A stretch of DNA of 64,000 bases. Source: Pedobacter rhizosphaerae. Its GTDB lineage: Bacteria > Bacteroidota > Bacteroidia > Sphingobacteriales > Sphingobacteriaceae. The position numbers were made by a program, and so were the translations under genes. Position 1 is the first letter of the stretch; every line of letters starts with the position of its first letter. A model generated the notes under the pieces. That model saw nothing but the letters and a program-made list of their open reading frames with translations. It was not told the DNA's origin and did no database searches. The stretch is from the NCBI RefSeq assembly GCF_900111155.1, contig NZ_FOGG01000001.1, positions 124,001-188,000 on the forward strand. The letters run 5' to 3'. Of the stretch, positions 40,750-48,181 are shown in pieces.

Positions 40750-43260
40750 TTAGCGTAATAAATTATCAATTCTAAGCATTTCATAGCCCTCTTTTTTTAA
40801 ATATTCGATTAATTCTGGCAAACGCTTATAAAATTTATCATTCCTATTCGGGTCTGTACCCACATGAAGCAGTAAAACAAAACCATTTAACCCATTCAAT
40901 TTCGTTTCGTTATAGGACACAATTGATCGGTAAATTTCATCACTCGATCGATAGCTTTTTCCCATTTCAGGGTAGGTGTAGTCGGCATTTGAACGTGTGC
41001 CGGGAGTAAAATTAACCAGCGTTAAATCCTGTGCCTTTGTCCACTCGGCTATGGTTTCATTGTACCATTCGTAAGGAGGAAGGAAAAACTTTGCGTCCTT
41101 TTTACCAATCCCGAATCTGGCCATCGCTTCATAATTTTTAATTAAGTCTTCATCAAACGCTGCTTTAGAAACCAGCAGGCTATCACGTTTTTTCCAATCG
41201 CAGTAAAGTAAATGTTCATTAGAATGTGCGCCCAGGTAATGCCCGTCATCTTTTAACTGCCTTATGGCATTTTCAAAGGCAGGCTTTCTATAAAAATTTC
41301 CCGTCAGGAAAAACGAAGCCTTTACCTTTTCTTTTTGGAGTGTTTTGGTAATTTGAACCGCACCATCAGCAAATTCATCTCCGGTAAAAACCAGGGCAAT
41401 TTTCTTCTGGGTAGAATCGCCACGTATAATGGCCCCGAGGCTTGTAGATTGATTGGTTTTAGCCCTGGCCTCAGCCTCTTTAGCTGCCAGCAAGTAAATC
41501 AATGAAGCGGTTCCATCCATCGTGGGCTCGTTGGTGCTGTAATCGCCATAATCATCGTGATAAACAGCAAGGTCACTTTGAAAGTCTGCATACTCATCCG
41601 CCCCTGCCAGCTTAATGCCAATTAAACTATTGTAAATATTGGTATATACTGGCCCATCAACCAATCCACCATCAATGGGATAGTTTTTCAAATGGGTAAA
41701 AGCCGAGTGCGGATCTTTCGGCGTGTCGGCCCAGGAGGGTAAGCCGTAAACCATGCTCGTTCCCCATGGATTGCAACCCAAAATCCAGTCGAGGTTAGCC
41801 TGCTCCAGTGCAGCGTAGCTTTTATCCTGTGTCAAACTGCCATACCACATACATTGCATGGCAAAAGCAACAGTTAAATTATTGCTGCACCAAATAAATG
41901 GAACACCTCTGTAGAAGGCATTTTTCTTTGCCCTGGCCCAAACCTGTTCAATGCCCGCTTTATAATAACCCAAAATCTTACTTTTTTCATCGCCCTCCAA
42001 TTGTTTCGCCAGCTCATAATGCCCAATATTTATGAAGGGATAGTATTGATAATGTGCTGCGGTGTCTTTAAGCAGCCATGGAGTAGTTTTTTCTTGTTCA
42101 GCATAAAATGAGGCAATTTTAAGTGCTTTTGTATGGCTATTGGGCCGGGTAAATGATTGGGTAGCGGCTGCTAACTCCATATCATCTACCCAATTATCTT
42201 CTGCATAAATATAAGGCGATTTTACAGAGGCTGTTTGAGTTACGCCGGGCTTTTGAAGTGCATATTGGTAGGCCGTTTTAGCCTTCTCGGAAAGTGTACG
42301 GGCATAGGCTTTATCCTGCAAGGCAAAAAGGCTTGAACCCAGATTAAAGGCACTGCTATATTTAGCGGCTGTAGAACTGGTACCTGTAGTATTGTTTTTA
42401 AACTTCCCCCTTTGCTGCGGCAAGCCGGTAATAAAATATAATGGTCGTTCAAATCCCCGCCCATATTGGTTATCCTCTTTGGGGATACGCATAGAAGAAT
42501 GGTCTCTATCGTCTGCCAGCTGGTTAAACATGATATTTTTTTTAGGATGCATTTTTAGCAACCAATCCAATCCCCACCGGGCTTCGTCAAGTACATCTGC
42601 TCTTCCATTTTTTCCATCTAAACCATTGGCCTGTTTTTCATCTCCAAAAACTTTTGGGAAATCGCGGTAAGCCATTAACAAGTGGTAAGCGGCGTTGGCA
42701 GATGTAGTTCCATATTGGAGATAATCACTGGCATCATGCCAGCCACCCGAAGCATCGAAATGTGTACTGTCTTTTATTCCCGCCTTTTCGCCATACAGGG
42801 AAAAACCATCATGGGTGTGGCAACTGTCCTTTAAAAATGGATTAAAACCACTTCTTTGCTGGCGCATATAGCGGAGGCAGAAATCAGCAGTACCTTGATA
42901 TACATCGTCATTAATAATGACCATGGGTGATAAAGTATTATTTACCCGCAGGTAAAACCGCCCCTTCACGTTAAAGCCGGAAAAATTTAAACGAGCGGTT
43001 TTCTTAAAAGGACCATATGCTCCGAAGGCTTCAATTTGCGATGATCGATAAACAACTTGCCCTGTTTCCTGCTCAATAATTTCAAATTGACTGGGTATAT
43101 CTGCCGTTTTACTGCACCAAACAGCGATCTTAATTCCCGAAGGCATATAACCTAGCAAGTTAATTCTTATCCAGCTTTGATTGATGGGCTCCTGACTTTT
43201 GAAGCCAGATAGCAAGATCATAAATGATAAAACAGCGAGTAGGAAAGTTTTTTTCTGCAT
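40750..43260 (-). CDS. Secreted GH9 glycosidase fused to a polysaccharide deacetylase (CE4/NodB)
   Basis: An 836-residue exported protein. After a signal peptide, residues about 28-115 form the cellulase N-terminal Ig-like domain (WIRINLLGYMPSGIKIAVW). The GH9 (alpha/alpha)6 domain follows to about 600: SGGWHDASDYLQYG with the base aspartates, LDWILGCNPWGTSMVYG and NEPTMDGTASLIYLLA with the acid glutamate. Residues about 612-836 are a NodB-type deacetylase: IALVFTGDEFADG in place of the usual TFDDG and the metal histidines in HSNEH near 676-680, ending HVGTD. GH9 cuts beta-glucans or glucosamine oligomers; CE4 removes N- or O-acetyl groups. Joint action on an acetylated glycan is inferred. 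Single gene divergent from the efflux operon. Confidence 0.9.
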   Translation of the reverse strand: MQKKTFLLAVLSFMILLSGFKSQEPINQSWIRINLLGYMPSGIKIAVWCSKTADIPSQFEIIEQETGQVVYRSSQIEAFGAYGPFKKTARLNFSGFNVKGRFYLRVNNTLSPMVIINDDVYQGTADFCLRYMRQQRSGFNPFLKDSCHTHDGFSLYGEKAGIKDSTHFDASGGWHDASDYLQYGTTSANAAYHLLMAYRDFPKVFGDEKQANGLDGKNGRADVLDEARWGLDWLLKMHPKKNIMFNQLADDRDHSSMRIPKEDNQYGRGFERPLYFITGLPQQRGKFKNNTTGTSSTAAKYSSAFNLGSSLFALQDKAYARTLSEKAKTAYQYALQKPGVTQTASVKSPYIYAEDNWVDDMELAAATQSFTRPNSHTKALKIASFYAEQEKTTPWLLKDTAAHYQYYPFINIGHYELAKQLEGDEKSKILGYYKAGIEQVWARAKKNAFYRGVPFIWCSNNLTVAFAMQCMWYGSLTQDKSYAALEQANLDWILGCNPWGTSMVYGLPSWADTPKDPHSAFTHLKNYPIDGGLVDGPVYTNIYNSLIGIKLAGADEYADFQSDLAVYHDDYGDYSTNEPTMDGTASLIYLLAAKEAEARAKTNQSTSLGAIIRGDSTQKKIALVFTGDEFADGAVQITKTLQKEKVKASFFLTGNFYRKPAFENAIRQLKDDGHYLGAHSNEHLLYCDWKKRDSLLVSKAAFDEDLIKNYEAMARFGIGKKDAKFFLPPYEWYNETIAEWTKAQDLTLVNFTPGTRSNADYTYPEMGKSYRSSDEIYRSIVSYNETKLNGLNGFVLLLHVGTDPNRNDKFYKRLPELIEYLKKEGYEMLRIDNLLR

Positions 43261-43327
43261 TTCTGCCAGGGATTAGTGGCTTAAAATTAGGGTTTTATCA
43301 AGGAATTGTAAAACAAGCATGAAAACA

Positions 43328-43360
43328 TTTGGATATTAATCAAGCGATTGATTAATTTTG
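43328..43360 (+). promoter_or_regulatory. Promoter of the TetR-efflux operon
   Basis: TTTG (43328-43331), a 21-bp spacer and TAATTTTG (43353-43360) match the Bacteroidota consensus. Transcription would start near 43366, giving only about 10 bases of leader before the tetR ATG at 43376. Confidence 0.75.
43336..43355. promoter_or_regulatory. Candidate TetR operator within the efflux promoter
   Basis: TTAATCAA-GCGA-TTGATTAA is a 20-bp inverted repeat with perfect 8-base arms. It fills the spacer between the -33 and -7 boxes and overlaps the first three bases of the -7 box, the ideal position for a repressor. It is immediately upstream of a TetR-family gene, so autorepression of the operon is the natural reading. 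Confidence 0.75.
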
Positions 43361-43375
43361 TGTCGTTAAAAAGAA

Positions 43376-44002
43376 ATGAAAACAGAAAAGATAGATAAAA
43401 GGCAGGCCATTTTGGAGGCAGCTGAAAAGTTGTTCTGCGAAACTGGGTATGAGGGAACCTCTACCCGCCAGATTGCGAAGGAATCTGGCGCTAACATGGC
43501 CATGATTAATTATTATTTCGGTTCCAAAGAAGGTGTGTTTTTAGAAATTATGAACGACCGTATTGCGAGTTTCGGCTCACAATTGAGGATCATCAACGAA
43601 GATAAAATCTCATCTCTGGAGAAATTGCACAAGGTAATAGAAGGTTATGTAAACAGGATCTTATCCAATACGGCCTTTCATAAAATGATGCATAGAGAAC
43701 TATCGCTAACCCAGCGGCCGGAGATGTATGATAAGATAAAGGATGCCATGGGTCAAAACATGTATGTGATAGAAAAGATTATAACTGATGGCATAGAAGA
43801 GGGAAGCTTTAACCAGGTTGACGTAAGAATGGTAATCGGAACCATCATGGGAACCATTAGCCACATTGTTATTTCTCCAAATAAAGTAATGCCTTGTGCA
43901 ACCCTGGATTTAAACAATCCGAAAGACAAAAAAATTATTAAAGAACGGGCAATCGCTCACTTAAAAGACCTAACAACAGTTTATTTAACAACAAAAAGAT
44001 GA
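43376..44002 (+). CDS. TetR/AcrR-family transcriptional repressor
   Basis: A 208-residue regulator. The N-terminal helix-turn-helix is clear: RQAILEAAEKLFCETGYEGT, STRQIAKESGANMAMINYYF, GSKEGVFLEIM. The C-terminal helical ligand-binding domain (about 60-200) is typical in length. It is the first gene of an operon with TolC-, EmrA- and EmrB-like genes and overlaps the next gene by 4 bases (ATGA). The inverted repeat in its own promoter suggests it represses the operon until a pump substrate binds. Confidence 0.95.
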   Translation: MKTEKIDKRQAILEAAEKLFCETGYEGTSTRQIAKESGANMAMINYYFGSKEGVFLEIMNDRIASFGSQLRIINEDKISSLEKLHKVIEGYVNRILSNTAFHKMMHRELSLTQRPEMYDKIKDAMGQNMYVIEKIITDGIEEGSFNQVDVRMVIGTIMGTISHIVISPNKVMPCATLDLNNPKDKKIIKERAIAHLKDLTTVYLTTKR

Positions 44003-45318
44003 TACCCAGATCAATACGATTAATGCTTGTGGCATCATTAGTTCCGGCTACTTTATTGGCACAGAGTACCAGGGAACTAAACATCAACCAGGCAATAGAA
44101 CTTGGCATAGCCAATAGTAAAAATTTAAAATTATCACAAAATAAAATAGACCAGGCGGTAGCGCAATTGGAAGTAGTAAAAGATAACGCACTTCCTTCGG
44201 CCAGTGCCAGCTTTATGTATAACCACGCCGAAATTCCAACCAATACCTTCAGTTTAGGAGAGGGATCAAGCGCATTGCATTTACCTAAAAGAGCGGATGC
44301 TTTTGTAGGAACGGCAGCTGTTCAGGAACTGGTTTATGGAGGGGGTAAATTAAGATATGCCAAAGAATCAACCAAGCTGTTAGCAGAAGTTGCCCGCTTA
44401 GATGCAGATAAAAGCAAAGAAGAAATCAGTTATGCCGTAATTAACACTTACTATTCTTTGTACAAGGTGTTGCAGAGCAGAAAGGTGGTTGATCAGAACT
44501 TAGAATCAATTGCGGCACAAATTAAGCAGGCTCAGCGCTTTTTCGAGCAGGGTATTGTAACCAAGAATGATGTGCTGAGATTTCAATTGCAGCAAGCCAA
44601 TGTTACTTTAACTCAAATGGATATTGAGAGCAACAGAAAAATCATCAATTACAATCTGGATATTCTTTTAGGCCTTCCTGAAGATACTGAAGTGAAAATT
44701 AGCGATCCGGATGCCGCACTGAAGGTAGCGGGGTCGCTTGGTGATTACATCAACACCGCAATGGTAAACCGCCAGGAATTGAAACAACTTGATGTTCAGG
44801 ATAAAGTAGCCGATTTCAATGTTAAAACAATCAAAGCCAATACCAGGCCAACGGTAGGTGTAGGTGCAAACCTGTATTACATTAACCCGAGTGGTAGTTT
44901 TATTCCTCCGGTTAACCAGTATTTATTGCCTGTTACTTTGGGGGCAACGGTTTCCTGGAATGTAGGTAGCCTTTGGACAAACAAAAATAAAGTTACCGAA
45001 GCTAAAATTCAGCAAAAGGAAATCACCCTTCAAAAGGATATTTTATCCGATCAGGTAAAAACAGATATCAATAAGAACTATCAAAACTATCAGGTAGCCA
45101 TTAATAAGATTAAGGTTCTGGAAACCTCTATTGCGCAAGCTACAGAGAATGATAAATTATTGGCTTCGAAATACAAAAACAATGTGGCATCGGTTACCGA
45201 TCGTATAGATGCCGAAACTTTGCTTTACCAGGCAAAAATTAATTTAGAAATAGCTAAGGCTGATGCCGGTTTAGCTTACTATACCTTATTAAAATCAACA
45301 GGAAAAATAACGCAATAA
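43999..45318 (+). CDS. TolC-family outer membrane efflux protein
   Basis: A 439-residue outer-membrane channel protein with signal peptide (cleavage near LLAQ) and two OEP repeats rich in heptad helices: LNINQAIELGIANSKNLKLS and the second half starting around 240 (NTAMVNRQELKQLDVQDKVAD in parts). The trimer would provide the exit duct for the EmrAB-type pump encoded directly downstream (8-base gap). The start codon overlaps the tetR stop. Substrates are unknown; organic acids, drugs or lipophilic compounds are usual for this class. Confidence 0.94.
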   Translation: MIPRSIRLMLVASLVPATLLAQSTRELNINQAIELGIANSKNLKLSQNKIDQAVAQLEVVKDNALPSASASFMYNHAEIPTNTFSLGEGSSALHLPKRADAFVGTAAVQELVYGGGKLRYAKESTKLLAEVARLDADKSKEEISYAVINTYYSLYKVLQSRKVVDQNLESIAAQIKQAQRFFEQGIVTKNDVLRFQLQQANVTLTQMDIESNRKIINYNLDILLGLPEDTEVKISDPDAALKVAGSLGDYINTAMVNRQELKQLDVQDKVADFNVKTIKANTRPTVGVGANLYYINPSGSFIPPVNQYLLPVTLGATVSWNVGSLWTNKNKVTEAKIQQKEITLQKDILSDQVKTDINKNYQNYQVAINKIKVLETSIAQATENDKLLASKYKNNVASVTDRIDAETLLYQAKINLEIAKADAGLAYYTLLKSTGKITQ

Positions 45319-45326
45319 ATACAGCA

Positions 45327-46364
45327 ATGACAACTGAAAAGAAAAAGAAAAATATAGTAGTACCTATCATTTTAGGTGTTTTACTAGTAATTGGTGCCGT
45401 TTTCGGTATTGTAGAGTGGAATTATTACAGTAAGCACGTAGATACAGATGATGCCCAGATTGATGGGGATATCAGTCCTGTTGTTGCACGTGTAAGCGGA
45501 TATGTTCAAAACATCAACTTTGAAGAAAATACCCATGTTCAGGAAGGACAGGTTTTAGTGAAGTTAGACGATAACGATTTTAAAGTGAAGCTGGAGCAGG
45601 CACAATCCGGACAAAAAGGGGCAAGTGCAGGTGTAGGCGTTGCACAATCGCAAATTATTGCTACCCAGGCCAATACCAGTACTGCCAAAGCCAATGTAGA
45701 AGCAGCACGCGTTAAACTAAACTTAACCCAAAAAGATTATGACCGTTATGCGAACCTGGTAAAAGATGGATCTATTACCCAACAGGCATTTGATCAGGCA
45801 AAAGCGGCTAAAGAGTCTGCTCAGGCGGCTTATCAGGCGGCATTAGACCAATACAATGCTGCGGTTAAACAAGTGGGCACTACGCAATCTCAACTGGCAG
45901 TAAGTAATAATGTAATTAGTCAACGTCAAAGCGACATCGATTTTGCTCAGTTGCAACTTTCTTACACAGAAATTAAAGCACCAACATCTGGTATTGTTTC
46001 TAAAAAGAATGTTCAAAAAGGCCAATTGGTTCAGGCCGGTCAATCGTTATTCTCTATTGTTAACGATGGCAGCATTTATGTAACCGCAAACTTCAAAGAA
46101 ACACAGTTAGAGAAAATCAAAGAAGGATCAAAAGTAGAAATTGAAGTAGACGCTTATCCTGATCAGAAAATTGAAGGTGAAGTTTACAATTTTGCGCCTA
46201 TTACCGGTGCCAAAGGATCTTTATTGCCTCCAGACAATGCTACTGGTAACTTCGTTAAAGTTGTTCAACGTGTTCCGGTAAAAATCAAAATACATCCATC
46301 AAAAGAACTGCTTGCTAAATTACGCCCGGGTATGAGTGTTAAGGCATCAGTTTCTACTAAATAA
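45327..46364 (+). CDS. HlyD/EmrA-family membrane fusion protein
   Basis: A 345-residue periplasmic adaptor anchored by one N-terminal span (about 9-30, VVPIILGVLLVIGAVFGIVE). It has the lipoyl half-motifs (ARVSGYVQNINFEENTHVQE and APTSGIVSKKNVQKGQLVQA), an alpha-helical hairpin rich in Ala/Gln (about 85-200) and the beta-barrel domain (VTANFKETQLEKIKEGSKVE). The start TDDAQIDGDISPVVARVSG is typical EmrA. It links the EmrB-like permease to the TolC-family channel; genes are spaced by 8 bases on both sides. Confidence 0.95.
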   Translation: MTTEKKKKNIVVPIILGVLLVIGAVFGIVEWNYYSKHVDTDDAQIDGDISPVVARVSGYVQNINFEENTHVQEGQVLVKLDDNDFKVKLEQAQSGQKGASAGVGVAQSQIIATQANTSTAKANVEAARVKLNLTQKDYDRYANLVKDGSITQQAFDQAKAAKESAQAAYQAALDQYNAAVKQVGTTQSQLAVSNNVISQRQSDIDFAQLQLSYTEIKAPTSGIVSKKNVQKGQLVQAGQSLFSIVNDGSIYVTANFKETQLEKIKEGSKVEIEVDAYPDQKIEGEVYNFAPITGAKGSLLPPDNATGNFVKVVQRVPVKIKIHPSKELLAKLRPGMSVKASVSTK

Positions 46365-46372
46365 AAAATAAA

Positions 46373-47920
46373 ATGGCCGAAGTAGGTTTAAAAAAGTGGG
46401 TCATTACTTTTACGGTAATCACGGCTTCCTTATTGGAGCTGATTGATACAACAATCGTAAACGTAGCTATTCCACAAATACAGGGAAACCTGGGCGCAAC
46501 GCTAGAAGATGTCGCCTGGCTTTCTACCGGCTATGCGGTAGCAAACGTTATCGTATTGCCCATGTCAGGCTGGTTAGGTAACCGTTTTGGCAGAAAAAAT
46601 TACTTTCTTACCTCCATTATCGTTTTTACACTGGTTTCCTTTTTGTGTGGTAATGCCACCTCATTAAATGAACTGGTTCTCTTCAGGATTATTCAGGGAT
46701 TGGCCGGTGGTGGTTTAATTTCCACTGCACAAGCGATCTTAATCGAAACCTGGCCAAGGGAAGATGTGGGTATAGCCACCGCTTTATTTGGTTTAGGCGC
46801 AGTTGTAGGTCCAACCGTTGGCCCAACCATTGGAGGATATATTTTAGATATTAGCTCATGGCCATGGATTTTCTACGTAAACATTCCCGTCGGAATACTC
46901 GCAGCCTACTGTACCTATACCTTTGTAAAGGCCACCCCGAAAGAGGGTAAGGGCCAACCGGTAGATTGGTGGGGAATTGCTTTACTGGCAATTGCAGTAG
47001 GTAGTTTACAAACTGTTTTAGAAAAAGGAGAGAGCGAAGATTGGTTTGCAACACCGTACATTACCGCTTTGGGAGCTGCATCGGTAATTGGATTACTGTT
47101 GTTCATCTGGCGGGAAACCACCACAGCGCACCCCATTGTGAACTTTAAAATTATGAGACACAGAAGCTTCTCTGTAGGGATGTTTACCTCATTTGTTTTA
47201 GGGTTTGGATTGTATGGCTCGGTGTTTGTTTTTCCGGTGTTCTGCCAGAATTTACTCGGTTTCTCTGCCCTGCAAACGGGAGAATTACTGTTTCCCGGTG
47301 GATTATGTACCATTGTAATGATGCCTTTTATTGGTATTATGCTTAAAAAGGGCGTTCCCGCTCAATTTATGGCCACAGGAGGGATGATTTTGTTCTTCGT
47401 TTTCTGTTGGATGTTGAGTAACTCTACGCTACAATCCGGAACAGGAGATTTCTTTTTGCCGCTAATAATTAGAGGTGTGGGAATGGCATTGTTGTTCGTT
47501 CCGCTAACCACTTTGGCGATTCAGGATCTAAAAGGTCCGGAAATTGGCCAGGGATCGGGTTTAAATAACATGATGCGCCAGTTAGGAGGATCATTTGGTA
47601 TTGCGGCATTAACTACTTTAATCCACGTTCGCCAAGGTTTCCACAGGAGCAATTTGTTAAGCAATGTTAACGAATACAACCCGGCATTTAACGAAAGATT
47701 TAACATTTTGGTGAAGGGCTTTATGGCTAAGGGACAAAATTTTATCGATGCGAAAGTGATGGCTTTTAAGGCGATGGAAGTGTTAATTACCAGACAAACC
47801 ATGTTGCTCACTTATGATGATGCTTACTGGGTAGCAGGACTGATCATGTTGTTTTCAATCCCCTTATTGTATCTTCAGAAATTTAAGAAAAACGCAAACA
47901 TTCCGGTGGATGTGCACTAA
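46373..47920 (+). CDS. DHA2-family MFS multidrug exporter (EmrB-like)
   Basis: A 515-residue inner-membrane proton antiporter with about 14 spans. Family motifs are present: LLELIDTTIVNVAIPQIQGN in helix 1, GNRFGRKNYF (motif A between helices 2 and 3), FRIIQGLAGGGLIS, and GLGAVVGPTVGPTIGGYILD (motif C of drug/H+ antiporters) followed by WPWIFYVNIPVG. It is the last gene of the tetR-tolC-emrA-emrB operon and is followed by a strong terminator. Substrate is unknown. Confidence 0.96.
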   Translation: MAEVGLKKWVITFTVITASLLELIDTTIVNVAIPQIQGNLGATLEDVAWLSTGYAVANVIVLPMSGWLGNRFGRKNYFLTSIIVFTLVSFLCGNATSLNELVLFRIIQGLAGGGLISTAQAILIETWPREDVGIATALFGLGAVVGPTVGPTIGGYILDISSWPWIFYVNIPVGILAAYCTYTFVKATPKEGKGQPVDWWGIALLAIAVGSLQTVLEKGESEDWFATPYITALGAASVIGLLLFIWRETTTAHPIVNFKIMRHRSFSVGMFTSFVLGFGLYGSVFVFPVFCQNLLGFSALQTGELLFPGGLCTIVMMPFIGIMLKKGVPAQFMATGGMILFFVFCWMLSNSTLQSGTGDFFLPLIIRGVGMALLFVPLTTLAIQDLKGPEIGQGSGLNNMMRQLGGSFGIAALTTLIHVRQGFHRSNLLSNVNEYNPAFNERFNILVKGFMAKGQNFIDAKVMAFKAMEVLITRQTMLLTYDDAYWVAGLIMLFSIPLLYLQKFKKNANIPVDVH

Positions 47921-47957
47921 TTTTGGCAAAGAATTGCCGAAAATATTGATAAAAAAC

Positions 47958-47993
47958 AAAACGGCCGGTCTATTTTATTAGATCGGCCGTTTT
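47958..47993 (+). terminator. Terminator of the efflux operon
   Basis: AAAACGGCCGGTC (47958-47970) pairs with GATCGGCCGTTTT (47981-47993), 13 pairs with one G:T, around a 10-nt loop. The flanking A and T runs make it usable in both directions. It starts 38 bases after the emrB stop codon. Confidence 0.88.
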
Positions 47994-48142
47994 AACCCAA
48001 AAAATTAACAATCAATGCAATGCCCTTAAACATTGCAAATGTTCTTATTTCACTACATAGTAGCCAAATAAGATTTTAAAATTAAAATTTATTCTACAAT
48101 TTTCCAAATTGTAAGCCTAAGAATTTTAATTGTTTACGCATT

Positions 48143-48167
48143 TTTTGTAGTATTACAAACTACAAAA
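48143..48167. promoter_or_regulatory. Inverted repeat upstream of ppc
   Basis: TTTTGTAGT (48143-48151) and ACTACAAAA (48159-48167) are perfect complementary arms around a 7-base centre, ending 14 bases before the ppc start codon. It may be an operator or a leader hairpin that affects translation of ppc. Confidence 0.45.
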
Positions 48168-48181
48168 CTATTGCTTAAACC

